Positions 25,866 to 35,963 of a DNA stretch of 64,000 bases are shown here, one piece after another. Numbering within the stretch: position 1 is the first letter of the stretch; every line of letters starts with the position of its first letter. A program made the position numbers and the translations under genes. Origin of the DNA: Burkholderia sp. PAMC 26561 (lineage in GTDB: Bacteria; Pseudomonadota; Gammaproteobacteria; Burkholderiales; Burkholderiaceae); contig NZ_CP014315.1 in the NCBI RefSeq assembly GCF_001557535.2, positions 1,426,001 to 1,490,000 of the forward strand. The letters are read 5' to 3'. The notes beneath the pieces are model-generated. The model did no database searches and was not told the origin of the DNA. It saw only the letters and a list, made by a program, of their open reading frames with translations.

Positions 25866-26879
25866 TTAGCGCAGCGCCTTGCCGCCCGCCGCGACCGTCA
25901 CGGCAATGATCAGCACTCCATACACGATCGAGCGGACACCCGCATCCGCGCCGACTGCGTTGAGCACTGCGTTCGTGAGGAACAGGAACATCGACGCGCC
26001 CCACACGCCAGCGATCGTCGGTTTTCCGCCCGTCACGAGCGTGCCGCCGATCACGACCACGGCGATCGATATCAGCATGTACTCCACGCCCATGTCGAGC
26101 GACGCGCCGCCGGACACCGCCGCAAGCAGCAGCGCCGTGAACGCCGCGATCACCGATGACAACACGTACGCAATGCAACGTGTCCAATGCACATCGACAC
26201 CGGCGAGCCAGGCTGCGCGTGAGTTCTGCCCGATCGCAGACAACCTTCGTCCGTAGTTGGAACGATGCAGCAGCACGCCAAGCAAAAGCGACAACACCAG
26301 CGCCGCCAGCGCAATATACGGAACATGCGCGAAGCGACCATTCGCAAACGCGCCGAGCGCCGCGGGAGGTGGCGGAAGCTGTCGGCCTTGCGTGATCGCG
26401 AGCGACTGGATGATGAAGCTCGATGACAACGTTGCGATGATAGGCGGAATGCGCAGCAGCCGGATCAGCGCGTAGTTGGCAAGCCCGACGGCAATTCCCA
26501 CGCCGACCACCGCCGCCAGACCAAGCGCAATCTGGTTGTTCGATCCGTTCATGACATGCATGCTGACCACGCCCGCAAGCGCGATGGTCGATGGCACCGA
26601 CAAGTCGATGTTGCCCACGCCGGAGGTAATGACAAGCATCTGCCCGAGGCCGACCAGCACCATGAACACGCCGTAGATCAGCGCCGTCTGCGCGACGTTG
26701 CTTGCAATCGAGAAGCCGAAGATGGTGACGATCGCGAACCAGACGAGGATCGCGCCCGTGAACGACCACACCCAGGGCGCCTGGATGCCTTTGAGGCGAG
26801 TCAGTAGTCCGGCGTTCGCCGTCGAAGCCGACGGCGTTTCCTTGTCGTTATGCGCTTCGCTGGGTGTTTGCAGGCTCAT
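25866..26879 (-). CDS. CUT2 sugar ABC permease, second of two
   Basis: A 337-residue membrane protein of the BPD_transp_2 family, with LILVW-like first helix (TGAILVWFAIVTIFGFSIAS), LGQMLVITSGVGNIDLSVPS and the coupling loop MGVEYMLISIAVVVIGGTLV. The ATG at 26879 is joined to the stop of the other permease by ATGA; codons upstream of it are the other gene read in another frame. The normal IDLSVG motif is split here as GNIDLSVPS. Together the two permeases should form a heterodimeric channel, as opposed to the homodimer of RbsC. Confidence 0.9.
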   Translation of the reverse strand: MSLQTPSEAHNDKETPSASTANAGLLTRLKGIQAPWVWSFTGAILVWFAIVTIFGFSIASNVAQTALIYGVFMVLVGLGQMLVITSGVGNIDLSVPSTIALAGVVSMHVMNGSNNQIALGLAAVVGVGIAVGLANYALIRLLRIPPIIATLSSSFIIQSLAITQGRQLPPPPAALGAFANGRFAHVPYIALAALVLSLLLGVLLHRSNYGRRLSAIGQNSRAAWLAGVDVHWTRCIAYVLSSVIAAFTALLLAAVSGGASLDMGVEYMLISIAVVVIGGTLVTGGKPTIAGVWGASMFLFLTNAVLNAVGADAGVRSIVYGVLIIAVTVAAGGKALR

Positions 26880-27811
26880 TGGCGGTCTCCGCGTTGCAGC
26901 AACACACGCAGCGACAGCACCACGATCAGGATCGCGCCCTGCATGCCGACCTGCCAGTCCGAGGAGATGTTCAGGAATGCGAGGAATGATGCGGCAAGCG
27001 TCAGCGTGATGGCACCCAGCACCGCGCCGACCACCGACACGCGGCCGCCGACGAATTCGCCGCCGCCGAGGATCACAGCCGCTATGGACAACAGCGTGTA
27101 TCGCAAGGCGAGATTGGCATCGGCGGAAGTGGTCAGGCCCAGGAGCGACAAGCCAGACAACACGCCGAAGAAACCCGCAATGCCGTAGAGCGTCGCCTTG
27201 CTGCGCACGAGCGACCAGCCAAACCGGCGCATTGCGCGTGGATTGCCGCCTGCGCCACGAATGCGCACGCCCGCCGACGAACGCATCAGCAACAGATGTC
27301 CGATCAACGCAATCAACGCCGACCAGACGATGGGCGCCGCAATCCACGGCGTCTGGTAGTTCATCGCCGCGCCGATCCACTCAGGGCTCGTGCCGCCCGG
27401 CGACGGCAGCAACACGATCGCGAGGCCGCTCCAGACGAACGCCAGCCCGAGCGTCACCACGATCGACGGAATCTGCCGCAACTCGATCAACGCGCCGACC
27501 GCGGCATAAGCCAGCACGCAGCCGGCCAAGGCCAGCACGCCGAGCCATGGCTGCTTGACCAGCAACGTCGCGCCGATGCAAGCGACGAGACTCACGAAGG
27601 GTCCTATCGACAAATCCAGGTCGTTGACCGTGATGATCGCGAGTTGCGCGAGCGTCGCAAGAACGATCGGTACGGCAAGGTTCAGCAGCAGGCTCGAACC
27701 GAAGTAGCTCAGCGTGGCTGGCTGCAGGAACAGGATGGGCACGAGCACGGCGACCAGCGAAATGGCCGGCAGCAGCGCGCGCAATCGCGCCTGGGTGATC
27801 GCAAACGTCAT
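26876..27811 (-). CDS. CUT2 sugar ABC permease, first of two
   Basis: A 311-residue membrane protein of the same family as the one after it. LAQLAIITVNDLDLSIGPFV replaces the usual TSGIDLSVG motif and ALRYTLLSIAAVILGGGEFV is the coupling-loop region. The ATG at 27811 overlaps the ATPase stop by 4 bases. The permease pair and ATPase are therefore translationally coupled in the order ATPase, permease, permease. Confidence 0.9.
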   Translation of the reverse strand: MTFAITQARLRALLPAISLVAVLVPILFLQPATLSYFGSSLLLNLAVPIVLATLAQLAIITVNDLDLSIGPFVSLVACIGATLLVKQPWLGVLALAGCVLAYAAVGALIELRQIPSIVVTLGLAFVWSGLAIVLLPSPGGTSPEWIGAAMNYQTPWIAAPIVWSALIALIGHLLLMRSSAGVRIRGAGGNPRAMRRFGWSLVRSKATLYGIAGFFGVLSGLSLLGLTTSADANLALRYTLLSIAAVILGGGEFVGGRVSVVGAVLGAITLTLAASFLAFLNISSDWQVGMQGAILIVVLSLRVLLQRGDRQ

Positions 27812-29310
27812 GCGGCTTGCTCCTCGAAACTGGCGGCCAGCAGCGCTTCTTCCGTGCATTCGTCGGCGTGGAGCACGCGTGTGACGGATGCCGAGCGAAA
27901 CACGTAGGTCCGGTCGCAATGCGACAGTTCTTCGTTCTCGGTCGTGTACCAGATGAAGGTACGGCCTTTCGCGGCTTCGTCGCGTACGAGCTGGTAGATG
28001 TCGCGCTTGGTGCCGACGTCGACACCCCGGGTGGGATCGTCCATCAGGATCAGGTCGGCATCCGACGCCAGCGCCCGTGCGAACAGCACCTTTTGCTGGT
28101 TGCCGCCGGAGAGCGAGAGAATGCCGGCGTTCATGGATGCGCCCCGGATACCGATCTTCACGCGCCACGCTTCCACGACCGCGCGAGCGGCGGCAAAGTC
28201 GACCAGCCCGAAACCCGGCCGGCGTCTGGTTCCCGTTGCCGTGCCGCCGCTCAGCCAGCGCAAATCGAGATTCTGCGCGATCGACCAAACGGGGAATATG
28301 CCGTCGCGTCCTCGATCGCCGGCCACGAACGCCACCTTTGCGTGGCCCGCTCCGCGGCTCGTCGCCGCTTCGTAGATGGCAAGCAGCGCTTCAGTCTGTC
28401 CCTGCCCCGCGAGCCCGGCAAAACCAATCACCTCGCCGTGCGACGCATCGATCTTCGTGCGGCGTCCGGAGCCGAGCGTCCACTGATATTGCGGACCGGC
28501 CGCGCGTTCTACGCGTGCGCGCAAGGCGTCGGGCGTCTTATCGGCTTCGAGGTGCTGGCCCATGGCGGTGATGATCGTTTCGCGGCTGAGATTCTCACGC
28601 CCGAGCACGCTCACGATACTGCCGTCGCGCATCACCATCACGCGGTCTGCAACCCGCTGTATTTCGCCGAGCATGTGGGTGATCAGCAGGCACGTGATGC
28701 CGCGCTCCGCCGCCTTGCGCACGAAGGCGAGCAACTGTTCGGCGGTGTGTGCGTCGAGCGAGGACGTGGGTTCGTCGAGAATCACGAGGCGCACCGGGGC
28801 GTCGGTGACGGTAAAGGCGCGTGCAATCTCGACCATCTGCCGTTGCGTCAAGGTGAGATCGGACACGAGCTCTGTGCCGACCAGACCGTTGCCGGGAAAG
28901 ATTTCTTCGAGCTTCTCGCGCATGAGCGCAGTCGCCTGACGCCGCCAGCCTCGCCCACGCAATTGCGGATGCACGATGCACATGTTCTCCGCAATGCTCA
29001 GGTTCGCGCACAGCGACAACTCCTGGAACACGCAGCGCACGCCCGCGTGGCGCGCGACGTTGGCGTCATAGCGCGGCGATGGCGCGCCATCGACTTCGAT
29101 CTTCCCTTGCGTCGGCTCGAATACGCCGGCAAGCACGGCCATGAGCGTGGATTTTCCGGCGCCGTTATGCCCCGCTATCCCCACGCATTCGCCCTGCAAG
29201 AAGCTGAAATCGATGTCGGTCAGCGCGCGAACGCGGCCAAACGTCTTGCTGATTCCGTGAAAGCGGATCAGTGCCTGGCCGCCTGTCTCTGCCATTTTTA
29301 TTTCGCCCAT
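27808..29310 (-). CDS. CUT2 sugar ABC ATPase with variant Walker B
   Basis: A 500-residue double ATPase. First half: Walker A GHNGAGKST, a weak signature LTLTQRQMVEIARAF, Walker B LVILDEPTSSLD. Second half: a relaxed Walker A (GFAGLAGQGQTEALL), full signature LSGGNQQKV, and Walker B LILMDDPTRGVD in which the catalytic Glu is Asp. The other two ATPases of this window have DEPTRGID there. The ATG at 29310 has GGAG 7 bases before it; a later ATG at 29295 is possible. It lies 61 bases downstream of the binding protein gene. Confidence 0.9.
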   Translation of the reverse strand: MGEIKMAETGGQALIRFHGISKTFGRVRALTDIDFSFLQGECVGIAGHNGAGKSTLMAVLAGVFEPTQGKIEVDGAPSPRYDANVARHAGVRCVFQELSLCANLSIAENMCIVHPQLRGRGWRRQATALMREKLEEIFPGNGLVGTELVSDLTLTQRQMVEIARAFTVTDAPVRLVILDEPTSSLDAHTAEQLLAFVRKAAERGITCLLITHMLGEIQRVADRVMVMRDGSIVSVLGRENLSRETIITAMGQHLEADKTPDALRARVERAAGPQYQWTLGSGRRTKIDASHGEVIGFAGLAGQGQTEALLAIYEAATSRGAGHAKVAFVAGDRGRDGIFPVWSIAQNLDLRWLSGGTATGTRRRPGFGLVDFAAARAVVEAWRVKIGIRGASMNAGILSLSGGNQQKVLFARALASDADLILMDDPTRGVDVGTKRDIYQLVRDEAAKGRTFIWYTTENEELSHCDRTYVFRSASVTRVLHADECTEEALLAASFEEQAA

Positions 29311-29371
29311 TCACATGCTCCGCGTGTCTGGTTACGACATGACGCGCCCGCCGCAGGCAGGCGCGTTCAGC

Positions 29372-30418
29372 TTACTTCTTGTCGAGCAGCGCGACGGTCT
29401 GCGGCAACGTGTAGGTCACGTCGCTGATGCCGCCTTGCGGTGTCGCCTGCAGCTTCGCCTGCAACTGTTCCTGGGAGATCTCGAGAAGCGGCACGTTGAT
29501 GGTCACGTCCTTCGGGATCTTCTTGCCGGCCAGCACCTGCTGCGCCACCCAGAATGCAAACGATACGGCGCCCGGCGGATTGGACAGCGAACGCGACTGG
29601 TAGCCGTTTTTCGACTGTTCGTTCCACCAGTTGAGCTCTGCATACGTGCTGCCGATGATCATCGCTGGAACCGGACGGTTGGCGGCCTTGAAAGCCTGCG
29701 CAATGCCGAACGACATCTCACCTTCGGTCGCCACGCCATCGACTTGCGGCAGTGTAGGCAAAATGCCGGCCACGGCTTTCTGCGCGACGGATTGTGTCCA
29801 GTCGCCGTTCACAGATCCGACCAGCTTCAACCCCGGATACTTCTTCAGTCCCGCGAGCACGCCTTCGTGCATGAGGTTATCCACGGATATACCCGCCACA
29901 CCCCGCACTTCCAGGATATTGCCCTTGCCGTTAAGCCGCTTCGCGAGATAGTCGACACCCGCTTCACCCCAGCCCTTGAAATCGAAGTTGACACGATAAG
30001 CGCAAGGTTCATCGACAATGCCATCGAACGACACCACGACCACGCCGGCCGCGCACGCTTTCTTGATGGTTCCGTTGAGCGCGGTGGGCGAGACCGCGTC
30101 GATCACGATCGCGTTATAGCCCTGGAGAATCAGGTTCTGAACCTGCTGGGCTTGTTCGGTAACCTGGTTCTCAGCGGTGGTGAAGGCCGGCGCGGCGGCA
30201 ACCTTCTTGTCCTGCACCGCCGCCGTCGATACCGCGCCCCAGCTCTTGAGCATCGACTGCCGCCAGGCGTTGCCCGCGAAGCTGTTGGACAGCGCAATCT
30301 TTTTCTGCGATGTATCGCCGGTCGCCACTTGCGCGTGCGCCGCCGAGCTCATGCACGTCGCAACGGACGCGACCGCCAGCGCAACCGCGCCGAACCGCTG
30401 TTTTCCTGAACCGATCAT
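29372..30418 (-). CDS. Sugar ABC substrate-binding protein of the second CUT2 system
   Basis: A 348-residue exported protein. The signal (GAVALAVASVATCMSSAAHA) is cleaved before QVATGDTSQKKIALSNSFAG. The fold and most residues match the protein encoded at 23841-24881 on the other strand. Like that one it differs from typical RbsB by a long insertion-rich first domain (LKSWGAVSTAAVQDKKVAAA). The RBS GGAGAC lies 7 bases upstream of the ATG. It sits between uxuA (77 bases upstream) and the ATPase, in the normal place for the dedicated receptor. Confidence 0.9.
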   Translation of the reverse strand: MIGSGKQRFGAVALAVASVATCMSSAAHAQVATGDTSQKKIALSNSFAGNAWRQSMLKSWGAVSTAAVQDKKVAAAPAFTTAENQVTEQAQQVQNLILQGYNAIVIDAVSPTALNGTIKKACAAGVVVVSFDGIVDEPCAYRVNFDFKGWGEAGVDYLAKRLNGKGNILEVRGVAGISVDNLMHEGVLAGLKKYPGLKLVGSVNGDWTQSVAQKAVAGILPTLPQVDGVATEGEMSFGIAQAFKAANRPVPAMIIGSTYAELNWWNEQSKNGYQSRSLSNPPGAVSFAFWVAQQVLAGKKIPKDVTINVPLLEISQEQLQAKLQATPQGGISDVTYTLPQTVALLDKK

Positions 30419-30495
30419 CGATTTTGTCTCCTGTTATCACAGCGTTTTTGATTTTGATGCTGCGTGCGTCATGCGCTACGGTCTTGCGTGTTCTG

Positions 30496-31545
<1,050 letters not shown>

Positions 31546-31605
31546 GTCTGGTCTTCCGGGAATGCAACGTGAACACTCGAAATGCTATGCTCGCGGACGG
31601 TGCGT

Positions 31606-31629
31606 TGGTCAGGTGGTCAGGTGGTCAGG
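31606..31629. repeat. Three tandem TGGTCAGG octamers, likely regulator binding array
   Basis: TGGTCAGG is repeated three times without spacing at 31606-31613, 31614-31621 and 31622-31629, between uxuA and the divergent FCD-GntR gene. The last copy runs into CCA, giving TGGTCAGGCCA, close to the TGGT-N3-ACCA dyad bound by many FadR-type regulators. A chance 3-fold perfect repeat exactly here is unlikely, but recent slippage of one operator half-site is possible. Confidence 0.6.
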
Positions 31630-31697
31630 CCACTCGACCGCCGAGGCAGTATAGCGACTCGCTTTTGAGCGCGCAATTCAATTGATGGAGTGACGTG

Positions 31698-32408
31698 ATG
31701 GACCTGCCGAATCTCAAAGCGGAGCGCTTGTACCAGAAGATTTCGGCGCTGCTGACCGGGCTGATCAAGGACGGCACATTCGCACAAGGAGTGGCCTTAC
31801 CAGCGGAGCGCGAACTCGCGAAGCAGCTCGGCGTTGGCCGCTCGTCGGTGCGCGAGGCACTGATTGCGCTCGAGATAGCGGGCTGGGTCGAGATCCGCAC
31901 GGGCACCGGCGTGTTCGTCCGCCAGCCCGATGCGACCCGCGCCGAACCCGCGGCGGCCGATGCAGAGTTCAGCGCGGCCGACCTGTTGGCGGCACGCGCG
32001 GTGATCGAAGGCGAGATCGCGGCGCTCGCGGCGAAGAACGGCACGGATGTGCAACGCGAGGCGCTGACGCGAAACATCAACATGCTGGAAGCGCAGTCAG
32101 TCAACAACGCCGCGTTCCTGGATGAAGACAAGCGTTTCCACCTGCTCATCAGCGAGATGACCGGCAACGCGGTGCTGACAGAAGTCATGACTGTCCTCTG
32201 GAACAAACGCTACAGCCCCATGTTCACGCACCTCGAAACCTTCTACGCCGACAAGCACATCCCCGCCGCCATGAACGCGGATCACAGGAAGATCGGCGAG
32301 GCAATCCTGAATCGCGATGCGCGCGCCGCTAAGAACGCAATGCGCGCGCATCTTCGCCACGTGCATCACAAACTTTTCGCGGACTCGCCGGATGGAGATG
32401 CCGCTTAG
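31698..32408 (+). CDS. GntR-family regulator, FCD (UxuR/ExuR/LldR-like)
   Basis: A 236-residue regulator. DNA-binding part: LPAERELAKQLGVGRSSVRE and ALIALEIAGWVEIRTGTGVF. The FCD domain has AARAVIEGEIAALAA, DEDKRFHLLISEMTGN and a late histidine in NADHRKIGEAIL, the set of residues that usually hold a metal and a carboxylate. The ATG at 31698 was preferred over the GTG one codon before because GGAG is 7 bases from it. It is divergent from uxuA, so a hexuronate- or aldonate-responsive repressor is the simplest reading. Confidence 0.92.
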   Translation: MDLPNLKAERLYQKISALLTGLIKDGTFAQGVALPAERELAKQLGVGRSSVREALIALEIAGWVEIRTGTGVFVRQPDATRAEPAAADAEFSAADLLAARAVIEGEIAALAAKNGTDVQREALTRNINMLEAQSVNNAAFLDEDKRFHLLISEMTGNAVLTEVMTVLWNKRYSPMFTHLETFYADKHIPAAMNADHRKIGEAILNRDARAAKNAMRAHLRHVHHKLFADSPDGDAA

Positions 32409-32603
32409 AGACTCAGGAACAGGCGACATCGATAACCGGAGCAGCGAACGCTTTCGGCGATGCTGACAACAGCAGCAACGATCATCGATCGAATGACTTT
32501 CATGATCTTCAATTATTCCAGCAACTGCGGCTTGTGAAACGCTGTATAACGCCCGGCGCGGCAGATGCAGTGGCATACAATTCGATGGATTTACAATGCC
32601 CGG

Positions 32604-33331
32604 ATGAACCACATCACCCGAAAACAGCGGCTCACATCCTGGTTCTGGAGCGACGAGGTCATCCGCAGCCGGTATGTGAGTGACGTCGTGCTGACAAGCA
32701 CCGTCGAGATACCCGCGCCGCCTCCGCGCCTTGTTGCCGATTGGGAAAGGGAGATAGCGACGCGCCTGATCCTGGAACCCGGGGACGTCGAGGAGATGCC
32801 GTTAGCGCGGGCCCGCGCAAGGTGGCCGGAGTACAGGCAGTGCGTGCAGGCAGTCGCCGACTGGACCGGCGTGCAAGGACTGCCTGGGGTGCTTGCTGCA
32901 AGCGACGTAGCCCTCATGGCCTGCCGCGGCGCACGCTACCACCACGATGGCGAGCAATATGGCAGCGCGGTCTTCTGCAATCTTTTCGTGAGCGACGACA
33001 AGGGTCTGGATCTGCATTTCCCGTCAGTGGATCTTCGAATCCCGCTGACCCAGGGCACGTCGTGATCTTTGATACGTGCCAGCCTCACGGCGTCATCCAG
33101 CGCCGTAGCAGCGGTTTCGACAACGCCGACTTCCCGGCAGAACAAGACTTCACCCAACTGTTCCTGACATGGGAGCTTCCTGTTGAAGACGAACACGTGA
33201 CCCGTGCTCTCAACGTGGTATTCGACATCGCTCCATCGACTTCGAAGCATCCCGACGAAGAACAAGTCTGGCTGAACGGAGCAAGCGTTGCGCTGTGCCC
33301 CAATTCCGGCCAATGGGTCGAGGCTCAATAA
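32604..33331 (+). pseudogene. 2-oxoglutarate/Fe(II) dioxygenase-like protein, single-base frameshift
   Basis: Two plus frames join into one protein of about 242 residues. The first has CRGARYHHDGEQYGSAVFCN, with the HxD iron pair, and ends LRIPLTQGTS. The second resumes PGHVVIFDTCQPHGVIQRRS with the distal iron histidine. One extra C in the CCC run at 33049-33051 gives LTPGHVVIF, the common P-G-x4-F step of this fold, and restores the frame. The start is uncertain: ATG 32604 is used, ATG 32565 is an alternative, and neither has a strong RBS. The target substrate is unknown. If the missing base is real the iron site is lost. Confidence 0.75.
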
Positions 33332-33672
33332 ATCGCCTCACGACGATCACAATCAGGTGATCAACCAAATCGGTCAAGATTTCAAGACTTTCGGCCCTTG
33401 CAAAATCGTCAGCCTGCTTTCGTTTACTCTTCGCGAGGGCTGCAGATCAACATCACGCAAGCCGTGAAACTTCGATCATTCGAGCCAATGCAGCGTGCAG
33501 CCGTGGATTACCGACGCCCGCACGACACAGCGCCTTTTGCAGCACAACACCAGATGCGTTCTCCGGGCTTTTCAGCCAGGCGGATGAGTGTGTCCGCGTG
33601 TTTGAAACATCGAATGAGCCACGCGTCCCGCGTTGCGGTCAGCGTGTTCCCGGCACTCTAATCGGAGACGTC
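33332..33672. other. Intergenic upstream of the adhesin gene
   Basis: No gene is supported. A frame open across 33398-33661 has no RBS or recognised domain, and low-complexity composition unlike the neighbours. Probable promoter region and leader for the TpsA-like gene, whose RBS GGAG is at 33664-33667. Confidence 0.5.
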
Positions 33673-35937
33673 ATGGCGCGTCTTTTATCTTTGAAACTGG
33701 CTACCGCTCCCGGGCGCTTGCGGCCTTTGCCGCTCGCGCTGTGTGTATCCGCGGGACTGAGCGTTTTATATATTCCCGTGGCCTACGCGGCCGGACCGCT
33801 GCCGAACGGCGGCCAGTTCGTGGCGGGCAGCGGCACGATCAGCAGCAGCGCAAATGCGGTCACGATCACGCAGGCCGGCGGATCGCGCACAGTCATCGAC
33901 TGGAACAGCTTTTCTATTGGCAACGGCAACAAGGTCAAATTCGATAACGGCAACGGCGCGACCCTGAACCGCGTGACTGGCGGCAACCAGTCGGTGATCC
34001 TCGGCACGCTCAGCGCAACCGGCAGCGTGTACCTGATCAACCCGCAAGGCATTCTTGTGGGCCAGAACGGCGTGATCAGTACGGGCGGCCGCTTTGTCGG
34101 GTCGACGCTGGACACGACTAACGCCGCGTTCATGCAAGGCGGCGCGCTGACGCTGTCAGGCACATCGAACGCAAGCGTGATCAACCTGGGCAAGATTGCA
34201 TCGAGCGGCGGCGATGTCTTCCTGATCGCGCGAAGCGACGTGACGAACCAGGGCACGATAAGCGCGCCGGAAGGCACGGCCGAACTCGCCGCCGGCGCGC
34301 AGGTTCTGCTGCAGGATTCATCGACTGGCAAGCAGACGTTCGTGCAAACGGGCAGCGGCGGCACGGTCATCAACAGCGGCACGGTGCGCGCGGCCCAGGT
34401 GAATCTGGAAGCAGCGGACGGCAACGTCTATGCGCTCGCGGGCAACCATAGCGTGATCCGCGCGACCGGCACTGCCACGCGCGATGGCCATGTATGGCTC
34501 GTCGCCGATACCGGCACCGTGCGCCAGACCGGCACCGTTCGCGCGGCAAATGCAGACGGCACGGGCGGCACAGTCGACACAACTGCGCAAACGTTGTCCT
34601 TCGGCAATGCCGATTCAAGCAGTCCGGCCGTCGTGGCGGCCCAGTGGAATGTCACGACGCCGGCCTTCACCGCAGGCGATGCCGCCGCCGGCGCGCTGTC
34701 GCGCAGCCTGAACAAAGGGACATCGGTGAACGTAGGTTCAGCCGGCGATATCACCGTGAACTCGGACATCCGCTGGCAAGGTCCGGCGTCGCTGACGCTC
34801 GCCGCCTACCGGACGTTGACGATCGGGCAGAACACCACTGTGAAGAACAAGGGCAGCGGCAACCTGACGCTGCGCAGCGATGCATCGGCAATCGACAACG
34901 GCGGCAGCGTGATCAACCGCGGGGTCATCGACTGGTCGGGAAGCACCGGCATTGTCAGCGCGCTTTACGACATGAACGGCAGCTACACGCCCGGCACGCT
35001 GCGCAGCAATACCGCATGGAAGGCGCCGCAATACAGCGGCCTGCTCACGCAGATCACCGCGTACAAACTCGTCAATTCGATGGCCGATCTGCAGAACGTA
35101 TCGCTCGATCTCGCAGGCATCTATGCGCTCGGCAAGGATATCGATGCAGGCGGCGTCGCCTCCGCGCCGATAGGCAATCACAACACACCGTTCACCGGTC
35201 AGTTCGATGGCATGTGGCACACCATCGCCAACCTCGCGCCGCAGGTCATGGATTTTTCGACCGACCTGAACGCGGGGCTGTTTGGTGTCATCGGGCCGGC
35301 GGGCGTCGTGCGTGATGTCGGCGTCGTCACGAGCAAGGTAGGGATTTCTTACGGCGGCAGCGGACTGCTCGCCGGTGACAATCAAGGCACGATCGTCAAC
35401 TCGTACACGACCGGAAGCGTCTTTGATCCGTCTCAGGACGGCAATACGTTCGGCGGACTCGCTGGCAAGAACGAAGGTCTGATCGCTCGGTCCTGGAGTG
35501 GCGCGAGCGTCTCCGGCGACAGCATCAACGGCGGACTCGTCGGCTACAACACCGGGACGATCACCCAGTCGTATGCAACCGGCGATGTCACGCCGCAGTA
35601 CTCGACCGGTTCCGGTGGCGGATTCGTCGGCTTCAACGAAGGGACGATCAGCCAGTCGTTCGCCACCGGGAAAGTGGGCTTCGGCTCGCAGGGATCGGCT
35701 GGCTTTGCGTTTGTCAACAACGGAACGATTGCGCCCGATTCGTACTGGAACACGGAGACGACAACGCAAACGCAAGGCGTTCGTGCCGGCACGCAACTGC
35801 CGGCATCGAATGGACTCACCACCGCGCAGATGAGCACGGAGGCGTCGTTCGTGTCGTATGACTTCAGTCCTACCGGCGTGTGGGCATTGCCAGCAGGCGC
35901 AACGCATCCGGTGTTGCGCTGGCAAGTTGCCAACTGA
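33673..35937 (+). CDS. TPS-type exoprotein (filamentous haemagglutinin N-terminal domain) with GLUG repeats
   Basis: A 754-residue secreted protein. A long signal peptide of the two-partner type (about 39 residues, ending PVAYAA) precedes the TPS domain, with NGGQFVAGSGTISSSANAVT, TVIDWNSFSIGNGNKVKFDN and LINPQGILVGQNGVISTGG (the NPNGI-like motif at 123-127). Beta-helix repeats follow, and residues from about 530 hold several GLUG motifs (GGLAGKNEGLIARSW, GGLVGYNTGTITQSYATGDV, GGFVGFNEGTISQSFATGKV). The ATG at 33673 has GGAG close by. No TpsB/FhaC partner pore gene is in the window. It is short for an adhesin and may be anchored by a partner encoded elsewhere. Confidence 0.9.
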   Translation: MARLLSLKLATAPGRLRPLPLALCVSAGLSVLYIPVAYAAGPLPNGGQFVAGSGTISSSANAVTITQAGGSRTVIDWNSFSIGNGNKVKFDNGNGATLNRVTGGNQSVILGTLSATGSVYLINPQGILVGQNGVISTGGRFVGSTLDTTNAAFMQGGALTLSGTSNASVINLGKIASSGGDVFLIARSDVTNQGTISAPEGTAELAAGAQVLLQDSSTGKQTFVQTGSGGTVINSGTVRAAQVNLEAADGNVYALAGNHSVIRATGTATRDGHVWLVADTGTVRQTGTVRAANADGTGGTVDTTAQTLSFGNADSSSPAVVAAQWNVTTPAFTAGDAAAGALSRSLNKGTSVNVGSAGDITVNSDIRWQGPASLTLAAYRTLTIGQNTTVKNKGSGNLTLRSDASAIDNGGSVINRGVIDWSGSTGIVSALYDMNGSYTPGTLRSNTAWKAPQYSGLLTQITAYKLVNSMADLQNVSLDLAGIYALGKDIDAGGVASAPIGNHNTPFTGQFDGMWHTIANLAPQVMDFSTDLNAGLFGVIGPAGVVRDVGVVTSKVGISYGGSGLLAGDNQGTIVNSYTTGSVFDPSQDGNTFGGLAGKNEGLIARSWSGASVSGDSINGGLVGYNTGTITQSYATGDVTPQYSTGSGGGFVGFNEGTISQSFATGKVGFGSQGSAGFAFVNNGTIAPDSYWNTETTTQTQGVRAGTQLPASNGLTTAQMSTEASFVSYDFSPTGVWALPAGATHPVLRWQVAN

Positions 35938-35963
35938 AGCTGAAGCTGAGTTGAGCCGGACGC

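Noticed and set aside
25828..26769. 313-codon minus frame overlapping the permease gene in another frame
   Set aside because: Rich in Arg, Gly and His with no hydrophobic helices, while the other frame is a clear permease with a coupled start.
27817..29427. Long plus frame opposite the second CUT2 ATPase
   Set aside because: No domain or start signal; the minus strand has the ABC motifs.
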